A stretch of DNA of 64,000 bases from Buddleja alternifolia (lineage: Eukaryota > Streptophyta > Magnoliopsida > Lamiales > Scrophulariaceae). The notes under the pieces are model-generated. The model searched no databases. It saw only the letters and a list, made by a program, of their open reading frames with translations, and had not been told where the DNA came from. This document shows, piece by piece, positions 33,420 to 45,511 of the stretch; position 1 is the stretch's first letter, and each line of letters starts with the position of its first letter. The DNA is taken from positions 21,901,101-21,965,100 of the forward strand of contig CM033396.1 in NCBI GenBank assembly GCA_019426215.1. The letters are read 5' to 3'. The position numbers and the translations under genes were made by a program.

Positions 33420-35678
33420 CTACTGGTCTATACCGAGATCAGTCAAATTCCATGTCGATGTACTGAAACCTTGTCCTTGATTGTGAAAATTGACGGGCAT
33501 ATCATGTTGTGGTGACTGGGCCATGGTGGGAATGTAAACGTCGTTAGGGTTGGGACGAGGTTGAGCCGAGCTAGATCCTCCGGCATTAAATTGATCATGA
33601 AAAGCTGAGCTAGATCCTTTGGCATTGAAGTGAACCTGAGCTCGATCCTCCAGCATTGAAGTGACCATGGAAAGCCGAGCTTGATCCTCCAACATTGAAG
33701 TGACCATGAAAAGCCGAGCTCAATCCCCCGGCATTGAAGTGACCTTGAAAAGCCGAGCTCGATCCTCTAGCATGTTCCTCATCTACACGAGCACCGATGG
33801 CTACATTGCCACTACATGTGACCATATCCTGGATGTTCCTCATTCTAGATCGCAGTTCCCTAATTGTCGTGGGATCACTAGTTTGGGCAATTTGTTGCAT
33901 TGCATTTTGTACCTCTTCAATTTCCATGAACTGAAAATATAAAATAACAAATACTATCAACAAAAAAATGTTCCTAAATAAATAGCATTAAAATAAGTAT
34001 CAATGGAAAACAATACCAAATACTAACCACATTATGCAATAGAGCGGCTGACCCAGCCTGGTGTCCCGCACCTCTCCTAGTTAATTGGGGTGAAATGTAA
34101 CGATGAGTGATTCGGTCATACCATTCTTCGTATCCTTCGTCCGTCTGGTCTCCCCCCTCCTCAATATAGTGTCCAGTCACAACGTACAATTGACGATTAT
34201 TCCACGTTGCAATATACCGAGCGTTTTTAGCCACCCAATTAGTCGTGACCTTACCCTTTCGGGTGACCCTTCCAACACGTCCAGGTGGGTGTGGAATAGA
34301 TTGGCGTATTCCGAACTGTCGAAGAACACACTCAGGACGATGATACTCAACGATGGCAAAGAATATTATTGGAACTGATGCTCGCCATACGTTATCATTC
34401 AAACATTGAGGTGGCAACTCGGCAATATCTGCATCATTGAGATTGTACGATGTCCAGACAAACTAAAATACAAAAAAATAATTTAGAATATATTAGTAGG
34501 AGATAGTTATTACTTTATAATAATTTGAAAAAAATAATAATTCCCGACTCACATGTCCATCTGCCATCTGATCTAGACCATCTCTAATTGCCCGGACGTT
34601 GTGACTGACTATAGCAGTATTCGTAGTAGGTCGATACCACCTTCAAACAACAATCATTGAAAATAATTAAAAACATTTGAACGTTTCTTAATTAAACATA
34701 ATCTTCAAATGGTAAATTACCGTGAAGCATAAAGTGCTCGCGCAATGCCATGCACGTCATCTACCGCCATTTGTCTAGGTACCCCATCATGCCTTACAAT
34801 CCAAATCCTACTCTACGCCCATATTTGTTAAATGAGAAGTACATTAATTGAATAACCACGAATTATTATACCAGAAATAATAACATCTAAATAATAATTT
34901 TTCTCACCTGTAATAATGGCATGACACCTGCAATATTTTTGCAATTTGCTTGAGAACCATTCGACAATTCTCTGTATAAATAAGCCAATACCGTACTCCC
35001 CCAACTGTATGTGCATGCTAAGTTTAAATCTTCAAACACACTCAACAACACTACAGAAATAACATCTCCTGTGGTGTCGGCGCACATCACACTCCCTAGC
35101 AACAAAAGGAGCCAACAACGGGCTACTTGATCAACTAGAAATTCTTCAGATTGATCATTTATTTGAAAAGGCACACTCAAAACATGGTTAACAAGTGTTC
35201 AGACTGATATTCTATAACCGTGACTAAAATCTGTCGGCATTAAGTACAGTCCTAATATTTCATATACATATAAGGCTTAACTTTCATATCCTTCGAACTG
35301 CCTATATGCAATTACAGCCCTACCATCAACTGGTAGACCATATAAAATAGCAATATCTTGGAGAGTTATCGTAGCCTTTCCGGTCCTAAAATGAAATGTA
35401 TTCGTCTCTGGGCGCCATCTCTCAATTAGGGTCTTCACAAGGCCCAGGTCATTTGTAAAATGAGATAACTGGTATACCCTATAAAACCCAATCTCATCAA
35501 GCTTTGCCTTGACGCGGTGATGTAAAGGAGATTCATAGGCAAACTCGAAATATGCAGAGTCAGCTCGCCGGACACGAAGAGTGGAGTCTGGATAATCAGC
35601 AACTGCCTCAGATACATGATTGTCCTGATCATACAATACGCTCGGATCAACCGGGCCATATACATTACGCTCAGCCAT
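33420..35678 (-). pseudogene. Plant mobile domain (PMD, MAIN-like) gene carried by MULE
   Basis: Five exons with GT-AG borders: 35678-34908, 34812-34721, 34640-34553, 34462-34028 and 33930-33420. Exon 1 has LIERWRPETNTFHFRTGKATITLQDIAILYGLPVDG in part, the hallmark of PMD proteins, then SWGSTVLAYLYREL. Exon 4 has VLRQFGIRQSIPHPPGRVGR and YEEWYDRITHRYI. Exon 5 encodes GSSSAFHGHFNAG-type repeats. In-frame TAA (35277) and a TGA near 35,200 break exon 1. PMD proteins occur both as host genes and in transposons; this copy is clearly inside the MULE, so it is cargo or an accessory gene. Confidence 0.8.
33590..33790 (-). repeat. 39-bp coding minisatellite in PMD exon 5
   Basis: About five units of 39 bp encode SSSAFHGHFNAGG. 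The most 3' units carry small indels that change frame, so the array itself breaks the end of the gene. Confidence 0.75.
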
Positions 35679-35759
35679 CCTGCATTTACATATCCACAAG
35701 AGTGTTAATTTACATTCTACGATATAAATTACATTTATATATTTAGTAAATTGTATCTA

Positions 35760-36960
35760 TTAATTTGAAATTAAACACACTAATTATAAATTATACCTAA
35801 TCAATAAAGATTATACATACAAATTAAAATTTTGAGATTATACCTAATAATTCGAAAAATATACCTAAAAAGAGGAATTTAAACATACTAATTAGAGATT
35901 ATACCTAAAAATTGGAGATTACACTTAGAAAATAAAAAGAAAAAAATATTAACTTGAATTTAAAAAATCGAATTTAAACATACTAATTTGAACTACTGAT
36001 CGAATCTACACCTAACTACTCTAAATTAAACCTATTAATTCAAACGTTTAGAAAACGCTTCCATCCAATTCGAAATCAAACCTATAAATTCAAATTATTC
36101 CAAACAATTAAAAAATTATACCAAACATTTCCAAAAAATAGCAACCAATTCAAAATTAAAGCTAACTACTCCAAATTCGAAAATTATAGCAACTAATTGA
36201 ACATTATACCAAACAATTGCAAAATATACCAACCTATTCAAAAATAAATCTAACTACTCGACATTAAGCCTATTAATTCGAACTTATACCAAACAATTCC
36301 AAATTAAACCTACCAACTAGAAATCAAACCTAACAATTCAAAATTAAACACTAAAAATACAAATTATACCGAACATTTCAACAATTATACCAACCAATTC
36401 CAACATTATACAAACAATTCAAAAATTATACCAAATAATTCCAAAATAGCACTAAAAATTGACATTATACCTAAAACTCAAAATTGAGCCCCAAAATCAA
36501 AAATCAATCTACTAATTCAACAATTATATCAACCAATTCCAATATTATACAAACAATTCAAAAATTATACCAAATAATTTCAAAGTAACACTAAAAATTG
36601 ACATTATACCTAAAAGTCAAAATTGAGTCTAAATATCAAAAATCAATCTACTAATTCAACAATTATACCAACCAATTCCAACATTATACCAAACAATTCA
36701 AAAATTATACCAAAAAATCATAAAAAAATAACACTAAAAATTGACATTACCAAAAAATTGACATTAAACCTAAAGATAAAAAATCAACCTATTAATTCAA
36801 TAATTATACCAACATATTCGATAATTATAGCAAAAAAGTAAAAATTATAGCTACCAAATCGAATTTATCACTAAAAATTCAAATTTTGAACCATGAATTA
36901 CAATATCATTACAGTAGAAAAAGACATATATAAACTCTAAATTTAACAAAATCAAAACTA
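35760..36960. repeat. AT-rich subterminal repeat field, right
   Basis: About 1.2 kb of degenerate AATTATACCAAACAATTC-like units. A longer unit of about 125 bp (CACTAAAAATTGACATTATACC onward) recurs near 36450, 36590 and 36730. No gene. Confidence 0.7.
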
Positions 36961-37149
36961 TACCTTACGTTCTTGGCTGAGTGAGAAAATTGGAGGTTAA
37001 ATTTAGAGAAAAAATCTTGCTAAAAATGGTAAAAATTGGAGGAAGAAGAAGAGAAGGAAAAAACGAGAAATAGAGGAATGGAGTGTGGAGCCTTTTTGCA
37101 TGGTTGAAGGAGCATTTTTTTCTGTTGCTTTCAGCCAGAAATTTATTTT

Positions 37150-37526
37150 TAAAAAACATTAATTCATGTGTTTTGACATAACCTATGTCGTAACACATGA
37201 ATTTTTTTTAAAAAAATAAATTCATGTGTTACGACATACATTATGTCGTAACACTGCTCGTGTCAGCGGTCAACACTGACGCTGACACGAGCAGTCAGGA
37301 TTTTATTTAAAATATATATATATATATCGTATTACGACATACCACATGTCGTAACACCTTAATTTATTTTTTTAAAAAATATAAAATGTGTTACGACATA
37401 GGACTTGTCGTAACACAGTTGTTACGACATGTCCTATGTCGTAACATGCTAGATCCTGATTTCCACCATTTTTGGTGGTATTTTCAGATTTTTATTTATT
37501 TTTATATTAATTATTTGATTTTCTCA
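37150..37526 (-). repeat. Right MULE terminal inverted repeat with palindromic modules
   Basis: It holds five copies of the TTACGACAT/ATGTCGTAA module (near 37168, 37227, 37330, 37388 and 37420). A separate inverted pair CTGCTCGTGTCAGCG / CGCTGACACGAGCAG occurs at 37254-37292. The outer 110 bp pair with the left end. Confidence 0.8.
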
Positions 37527-37535
37527 GGATATAAA

Positions 37536-38629
37536 TGTTGGGTTTCATTCGAAAAAGCATAAACGCAGCGGAAGAGATTTCAAAAATTAAAACAAAAACC
37601 CAATTGATATTCTAATTCGCATAATTGAATCTAAAAACGTATAATGAATAAAACTTACTCGTTAATATGAATATGATGATGGAGAAAAACTTCTTCTCCA
37701 AACTCGAAATATTGAAGCTTCCAAATCATAAATCCTTTGGTTTGATTCTTCAAACTTGAACTTGATCCGAACAACGAAAATACATCGTCTCTAAATCGTC
37801 ACGCACTAATCAACAAACAAAAAATCCCCTTTCTTCTTTCTCTATGATCGACGGCTAGGTATAGAGGAGGGGAGGAATATTTTTCTTTCTTTTGAGAGTT
37901 ATGAGAGTTGTGTATTCTTTTTTTTTTGTTCTAAGTCAAAGAGTCCTTATATACCTCATGACTTATTGAACAAGTCAAAACAAAAGAGCCCTAATATGTG
38001 GCCTCTTAAAGACGCCACATTGAGGCCTAGTAGGCATCCAATTGGACTCCTTATTTAGCCCCGGGATTTATTTTGTTTAGTTAATTTCTTATTTCAATTA
38101 ATAATTTATTATATCTAATAAATTAATTAATTAATTAAATAACCAAATTAATTAGATAAATTAATTAATTAATATATATCACAAGGAGATTAATTAATGA
38201 TTAATCTTATCATTATAATTAATTATTTCATCTAATGAATAATTAATTATTTAATTTATCCAATAAATTAAAACTCCCAGAAGAAATAATAGAAATTTCT
38301 TTTTCTTCATTTTTTTTTGTCAATCCTTTAGCGAGACTCTTTAGGTTCATTTCGTTTGGCAACGAGATGAAACCAAAGGAAGTGGGTAACACCTAGCAAG
38401 TCACATGGCCCACTTTGTAACCCAAACGAAAACGAATGATAGGATCATTCCGAAACCTTCCAATCGTAAATACCGTATATGCATAAACCCTTTGTTCATG
38501 TTCCCCGGTCAAGTGATAGTCATGGTTATGTCAAACTCACTGGACTTGACCATATGTATAAATCATAATAAATACGAGATCATTAAGATCAATTTAGTGC
38601 CAAGCACAATCGTCTCATTTACTTTGGAA
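37536..38629 (-). repeat. Copia-like LTR fragment, minus orientation
   Basis: Starts TGTTGGGTTTC; read on the minus strand it ends CCGCTGCGTTTATGC..GAAACCCAACA, a common copia LTR end. A TATA-like GTATATAAGG lies near 37,950. The far end is uncertain (GGAACA at 38629 is a guess). A diverged relative of 38,344-38,600 occurs at 59,224-59,480. Confidence 0.5.
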
Positions 38630-38689
38630 CAGCCTGTTTCGTAAATCGAATCGGAAATTAAATCCGAAAATATTATGCCATGTTATTCA

Positions 38690-39821
38690 ATGTGTTATAT
38701 TAAGGATAGTTATGCATTTTTATGTGTTTAATAGGTCGAGATTCCAAAAGAGGAGCCGAGAACGCCAACTACACGAAGGCGTCTCGATAAGCCACTTTTT
38801 GTGAGTATAATTGGGTGACTTGATATTTGACGTATCCATTGTGTTCATTCATATGTCTACATGAATCCTTTATTTGTTTACTTGTGTTGAATTGGAAAGT
38901 TTATGGCGTTGTGAACGTGGTTATATGATGATTCTACTTGTGTTATTTGGAAAGCTTATGGTGTTATGAACGTGGTTATATGATGATTGAATGATGCAAA
39001 TGCATATGGTGAATAAAATTCATTGTGTAATAAACTTGAACATGGTGGAAATGTTGTTAATGATTTGATGATGAAAATGAGATATATGATATGAGAAATG
39101 CATTCATTCGAGATAAGAGGTTCTGTTATGGCTGCTATTAACCTTGAGCCATGTGTTAAAGAATTTCCAGTAAAACTGGACCACAGAGTACAGTACGGCC
39201 ACCCGAGTTCACTGAACTCCCATGTGTTATATGAATTACAGAGTGCCATGGCCATTTTCGTGATCACGATTTACTCTTGGTTATAGCAGGCCATTAACAG
39301 TAAAAGAAAATGACTAAGCACGTGCATCATTTCTTTATGAATGATATGAATTGAGTGTGAAATAAGTGTAGATGATGTTATTATATGGCTTCAAATGATT
39401 GATTGGATGACTATGGAATGTTAATTATCTCGTTACTTGATTATACTTGCTGAGTTTGCGACTCACCAAACGCAATGTTTTTTTTAGTGCTGTAGATAGC
39501 ATCAATCCGTGAAGTTGTGTACATAAAGCTAAAGCATGGATGAAAGGTCGGCTGGCGGGTTTTCAAGTCCTTCTCCCTCAGCTCATCATTTGCATATCAT
39601 ATAGGGTTTCTTTCTGGTCATGTGTGTATATTTTTCCCTATATCCATGTGTGAGGGTGGTGAAACTAGTAGTGTTGATATGTTCGTTTGTATATGTTGAT
39701 TAAATGGATAACATATAAATATGTGCTATGCTATCTTTGGGTTTCGTGTTATGGTGGTACATTTTAGTAACATATAAATGTATGCTATGATCATCTATGG
39801 GTTTTGTGTGTAAGGGTGTTA
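38690..39821 (+). repeat. Ty3/gypsy-like LTR fragment
   Basis: Ends GGGTGTTACA and contains TTGCTGAGTTTGCGACTCAC, both usual in chromovirus (Tekay/Del-type) LTRs. The 5' end is not resolved. It includes an imperfect repeat of about 60 bp around TTATGG.GTTGTGAACGTGGT (38,880-38,990). Confidence 0.5.
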
Positions 39822-40166
39822 CAATCCCACTAACTCCTATAATCTAGCATTTGAATTTCACCTTGCAACCGAACAGGTTTCTGGGGTGAAATATGTTTCG
39901 ATTAAGGCATTTGCATGCACTTCATAAAATTTCAAATTATTTCTAAATGTATAACCCCCACAACTGGGAAACATTACACATTTATAGTAATTCTAATTTT
40001 AGAAAGCTTAGTGGAGGGTGAGGATGTCAACATCCTTTTCTAACTCGATATAATTTATTTGGGAGAATTTAATTCATCAAAAGATTTTGGTCTCACTTTG
40101 CACATTATTCAATTTATATAGCGCTTTATTCTATATTGATCATGCATAAAAATACTACTAATAATC

Positions 40167-42021
40167 ATGCCTTTCAATAAGATAGGGCCTAAAACTATTG
40201 ATTGCATATTCATCGGTTATGCACTTAATAGTAGCGCCTATCGATTTATGGTACATAAATCTGAAATTTCTTAGATTCATGAAGGTACTATCATGGAATC
40301 TAGAAATGTTTCTTTCTTTGAGGATATCTTTCCAAATAAGGAAAGAACTAAAGAAAATCGTAATAAAAGAACATTCGATGAGTCTACGAGTAGTTCTAAT
40401 CCCGGGGATAAAGAACCACGTCGTAGCAAAAGGGCAAGAGTTCCAAAATCATTTGGTCCCGATTTTGTATCATATACATTAGAAGGGGAGCCAAGAACGA
40501 TTAAGGAAGCTATGTCCTGACCAGATGCTCAACTCTGGAAAGAGGCTATCAATAGTGAAATCGATTCTATTTTACACAACCATACCTGGGAGTTGGTTGA
40601 TCTTTCAAAGGGAAGTAAGCCTTTAGGCTGTAAATGGATTCTGAAAAGAAAATATAAGACTGATGGATCTATTGATAAGTACAAGGCCCGTCTGGTAGTC
40701 AAAGGATACCGAAAAATGGAGGGTCTTGATTTCTTCGATACTTATTCTTCGGTAACGAGAATAAAATCCATAAGATTATTCATCACTATTGCCGCGTTGC
40801 ATAACCTTGAGATACATCAAATGGATGTGAAGACTGCGTTTCTGAATGGAGAATTAGATGAAGAAATATATATGGAACAACTTGAGGGGTATGTTGCTCC
40901 TGGACAGGAGAAAAAGGTGTGTAAACTTGTAAAGTCCTTGTATGGACTTAAACAAGGGCCAAAGCAATGGCATGAAAAATTTGATAATATTATGTTGTCA
41001 AATGGTTTCAAGATAAACGAGTATGGCAAATGCGTGTATGTTAGACAAACACATAACGCATATGTTGTAGTGTGTCTCTATTTCGATGACATGCTAATTA
41101 TGGGTAGTAATCATGAAATCATCATGAATACTAAAGGAATGTTAAAGAAGAACTTTGACATGAAAGATATGGGGTTGTTAGATGTCATACTTCAGATTAA
41201 AATCTTAAGGACATCTGATACTGTCGCAATCTCATTATGTTGAGACAATTCTGGAAAAATTTCTTCTCAGCGACAGTGCGATTGTTAAGACGCCAGTAGA
41301 CATGAGCGTTAATTTATGCAAAAACTATGGCGAACCCGTATCGCAGCTAGAGTATGCTAGGGTCATTGGAAGTTTGATATATATCATGAACTGTACCCGC
41401 CCTGATCTAGCTTACTCTATGAGCAAGTTGAGTAGGTTCACGAGTAATCCTAGTCTAGACCATTGGAAGGCCTTAACTAGAGTACTTAAGTACTTAAAGC
41501 ACACAAAGAGCTTTGGATTACACTACTTAAGATATCTAGCTGTAATAGATGGATACAGTGATGCTAATTGGATATTAGACACAAATGACTCTAAGTCCAC
41601 GAGTGGGTATAGTTTAACCATCGGTGGTGGAGCAGTGTCATGGAAATCATCTAAGCAAACTTGCATAGCCCGATCCACAATGGAATCAGAATTCATAGCT
41701 TTAGATAAAGCTGGGGAAGAAGTTGAGTGGCTACGAAATTTCTTAGAAGATGTTCCCTGTTGGAAAAAACCAGTGCCCCCTATCTTAATTCATTGCGACT
41801 GTCAGTAGGCAATTGGTAGGGCGCAAAATAGTATGTACAATGGTAAATCTAGACATATTCGTCGTAGACACAATATCATTAAACAGTTGATCTCTAACAG
41901 AATAATCTCCATTGATTACGTGAAATCAAATGAGAATATTGCAGATCCTTTGACAAAAGGGTTTCCTAGAGATCAAGTAGAATACCTATTAAGAGGAATG
42001 AGTTTAAAGTCTACAAATTAA
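40167..42021 (+). pseudogene. Copia pol, integrase end to RNase H
   Basis: It starts in the integrase C-terminal region (FIGYALNSSAYRFM), then an interdomain block (RRSKRARVPKSFGPDF), then RT from WKWILKRKY-like sequence through HQMDVKTAFLNGELDEEIYM and LYFDDMLIMGS (the catalytic DD retained; F replaces the usual V). A frameshift near 41,240 separates RT from RNase H ([31 protein letters not shown]). Stops occur near 40,272, 40,518 and 41,806. It ends with KGFPRDQVEYLLRGM at 42021. Gag, protease and most of integrase are missing. Confidence 0.88.
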
Positions 42022-42590
42022 AGAATGGACACAGTGGTAACCCAACCATGTTGACTGGAGATCCCAAGATCTTGGTTCAATGGGACAACTAAGCTGTGAA
42101 TATTCAGTAAAGCACTTAAGAGTTTAATTCACATAAACTCTAAACTCATTGCCTAGGATAAAGAAGTGCAACCTGTAAATTGTAGCAAAAGTTAAGTTGA
42201 CCTTTTAATGATTCCTACACTGTCTAAATGAAGTGGAGTATGACAGGATACTCTTAATTAGGAAGTCACCTATGTAAGTGAAAGGTGTAGGCCTCCTCAA
42301 CATTGAGTAAAATGTAAACACTATTGAAACCAAGAGGGGGTGCCACGACCAAAATGGACCCAACCGTGAGAACTGAAAAATTGTTGAAAGTTTATTATGT
42401 GAATATCATTGTTTGGGTTTACACGAACGGCTAACCAATTCAAGACATCACGTTCATTGGGTAGCCTAGTAAATCCGATGATATTTCATTAAGGAAGGTT
42501 CAAAGCCAAAAGCTACCTCTTCTGATGTGATAAACTTTCAATCGAAATCTCAAAAGCATGCATTGCATTAATTTCATTTGTGTGGGGGGT
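42022..42590 (+). other. Copia 3' untranslated region and purine tract
   Basis: No ORF. TGTGGGGGGT at 42581-42590 immediately precedes the LTR start and is the likely polypurine tract. Confidence 0.65.
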
Positions 42591-43709
42591 TGTTGGATAA
42601 AATGAGTTTTACAAAGTGTGTTTTCCACCACTTTTGTGTACGAAATTCAAACACTGTAAGTATCCAGGATACGAAAGATTATTGGATAGTTTTAATCTAC
42701 GTTCCGAGTAGATGAGTTTAGCATTTCGAATTTCTCAATTCGGACTTGTAACGAATGAGAAATTAAGTGCTAAAGTGAAGTGTTTGAACTTCTTTATCCC
42801 ACATAGGATATAAACCACAAATTAAATGGCTTTATAAGTCCTTGCCTCAAGGTAAAGGGTTGGCCCTTTGGGTCATCCACTTTGGGCCTTTGTGTGAAAG
42901 AGGAAGGAGCTATGCAATTGTGCTTAGGCCCAATTTCTTAGCTCCTCACTTGGGCGGTCTGGTGGACCTCGGACCACGGACTCGGGCTCGGGCCGGGGCT
43001 GGGTCTGAGCTCGGGCCGAGTCACGGGTCGTGGTCTTGGGCCTCTGGGCCTGAGGCTTGTGCTTGAGGCTAGAGGTGTATATGTTGTGGGCTTGGGCTTC
43101 TATATTATTCTTTTTGGACAAAGTTTATTTGGACCTCTCCAGAAAATCCAACAAGAAAGTAATCTGATTTAATTAAAACCCAAATCGAATTTAAAATGCT
43201 GGCTACATTTTTTAAATTTGATTTTTAATCTGCCTTCTAGAAGGACCATTGACTGCAGTCAATAGTCCAACAGTCACAATATCTGTAACAGCTGAAATTG
43301 TTTGTTGTTACAGAAATTGTAAATGGAAGATTAAATGTGGAGCTTTAATTCTGTCTAATTTTTCAGCTATAAATAGCCTCCTCCAACAATCAGAAGTTAC
43401 ACACGAAACTCAAAACATTCTTTCTAAAGTGTTCTTGAGTTCTTCATATCATCTTCATATTTTTCTTGAGATTTCAGCAGTTTAGTAAAGTTCGTTGTTT
43501 TTCTGAAATTGAAGTGGTTCAATCTTCAGAAAAGTTTTCATTGTATCTTGGGACACGTTTTGTCAAAGCCGGTACCACCTATAGCCGGGGCAATTTCGTG
43601 TTAAGGATAGAGTTAATTCTCGCCTCGAAAAATTACCTCAGCCTTCATTGCATTTTCAGATTGTTCGTTAAGATTTGAACAACATCAATTTCATATTGTG
43701 CATTCAACA
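42591..43709 (+). repeat. 3' LTR of the copia element
   Basis: Starts TGTTGGATAAAATG like 26663. It contains a TATA box (GCTATAAATAGCC, about 43368-43380). The end is taken as ATTCAACA at 43709 because it mirrors the start; an alternative end is ATCCAACA at 43153. A GC-rich segment of CGGGCTCGGGCCGG type lies at 42,955-43,070. No matching target duplication with 26658-26662 was found. Confidence 0.65.
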
Positions 43710-43833
43710 ACTATCATGAATCTTACAGATTAAGAAAAATATCCTTTTACCACGTATTTGAGTAACTCCCCCAACCATGAATCTTACAGATCGCAGCCAC
43801 CAAATCAAAGCCGGAGATGACACATCTGCATAG

Positions 43834-44392
43834 TGATGATGATAAAAATCATTAGCCAAAATTTATCAACGTGAATTAAAACATGGGGTGGAGAATCTGA
43901 TGAATTAAAACGTAGGATAGAGAATCCGATCCAACTTACGACAAACTAGGTTAGGGATTGATGAATATATAGACTGCACTCACTTTAAGTGAGCTGCCTA
44001 GGTACCTAATGAATGGGGATCAAGTCATTTCGTAGTTCTTTATTGAAATTACTCTCAGACTTTGCCAGTGTATTTTTTTGGAGAGAGCAGATAATCATCT
44101 TACATTAGCTCCTTTCAAGTCTATATATGGTTGATCGTGGGCTATGGGTCGGGGCTTGATCATTGGCCCATTTGCCTATTTATTAACCCAATACTTGGCC
44201 ATCTTATATTAAAATAGCCTTCCTTTCTTTTATGCTCTATTAAGTATAGCAGGCTGCATTCATAATGGGCCGCTAGCCCTTTGGGGCTTGCTTATTATAT
44301 TAACCGTGGGCTTGACCCATAGGTAGATCCCCTGTCCATGCCGAGCTCTGATCAATTATCATAGTGCCCCTAGACATTTTTAGTGCACATCA
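43834..44392 (-). repeat. 3' LTR of Tat-type element
   Basis: 559 bp, homologous to 50646-51120 (shared CTTTAAGTGAG, GGGGCTTGATCATTGGCCCA, CTTATATTAAAATA). It contains about 80 bp more than its partner. A purine tract (minus strand AGGAATAGGGGCATTA) abuts it. Confidence 0.85.
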
Positions 44393-45511
44393 TAATGCCC
44401 CTATTCCTGGGTGTGCTGTATAGGATACCCAGGAGTAGAAATATGCGTGGATGTATGGCAAACTTTGTCGCCTTGGGGGGTCTAACGAATCACCCCTTTA
44501 AAGGGGGATATCTTAAGTGTTATCTCGAGGCAACGTAAGTGTTAACTTAAGGCAACACCTATAGCTACCTTGAGGTCTGACGCCTCGGGGTCAAGCGCCG
44601 CCATGAGATCTGACGTCTCGGGGTCGAGCACCTCGAGGTCGGATATCTTGCAATGCCAAAGTGTGCAAGGCATCTCTATTTGGGTATGCATTTCATGTCT
44701 TAAGGGAGAGCTCTTAAGTTATGAACCTCTACCCCACTTGACTAATAACCTCAAAGGGGTTATTAAGTTAGCCCATAAGGCACTTTAGAAGATTTTTGGT
44801 TGATGAGATGTGCTTCAAGCACATCTTTATTTGCGAGACGTGACTCGTCAAGAGGGGGGTGCATGCCTGACCTAAGGGAAGGCTGCGCTCTAGGAAGCTT
44901 CTCATCTCGGAAAAGACTTAGAATTTTAAAGCCTCTATCCGGGACTTCAGCATCCTGGAAGGGACTTGAAATTTTTTACCTCTATATAGTAATTTGCAGT
45001 CCGGAGGGGACTTAGAATTTATTAGACGGGCCTTGGCCCCTAGGTATGGTAGCCAAGGCATTCGACCCGTGGTGAGTGGGCTAAGTCCTCTGTCTTGAAA
45101 TGAGGGGGTAAAGTCCTCGGCCTCTAGGCATGGTAGTTGTTCTCCTCTAATTGTGGTGTTAGATTTATTTTCTATGGCCTTTCGCGCTTGTTGGATGTTA
45201 CCTTATGTAACACCCATGAAGTTGGTAAGACCACGTGTCAAATTTCTCTTTCTCCTTAGGTAGGAGAGCCCCTCCCTTCAAGAGGGGGGTCAGTAATGAG
45301 CACCCGGAGGTGAGCAAGGGAGACACAAGATTAGGGGTTTTGAAAGCTCCCCACCTACTTTTATCTAAGTATAGGTGGGTTGGTGGCTTTCACTCACACA
45401 TCTCTTCATATCCTCACTTTCTTAAAAAAAAAAAAAATTCTCTTGGAATTTTTCTCTCTTTAGGAGCTCTCTCTCTTAGCCAACAATGGGTGGAAGCTAA
45501 GGTGAATCTAG

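Larger units (their letters stand above)
26887..37526 (+). mobile_element. Mutator-like element (MULE) with PMD gene
   Basis: Long terminal inverted repeats (clearest over about 110 bp at each end, then degenerate) and a perfect 9-bp duplication GGATATAAA (26878-26886 and 37527-37535) identify a 10.6-kb MULE. Contents in order: MURA transposase pseudogene (plus), 190-bp and about 146-bp tandem repeats, a small minus-strand ORF, a repeat-filled intergenic region, a small paralogous plus-strand ORF, and a five-exon PMD gene (minus). Size and cargo are well above a typical minimal MULE. The transposase is broken, so it is not autonomous now. Confidence 0.9.

Noticed and set aside
36623..36841. 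Asn/Ile/Lys-rich 72-codon frame
   Set aside because: Translation of the AATTATACC repeat field.
42842..43121. Gly/Ala/Arg-rich frames in the copia 3' LTR
   Set aside because: GC-rich LTR segment; no supporting domain or conservation with 26663, which lacks this part.
26658..43714. Treating 26663-26886 and 42591-43709 as LTRs of one insertion with a TSD
   Set aside because: Flanks GCAAT and ACTAT do not match, and most internal sequence is missing; kept only as same-family LTRs.
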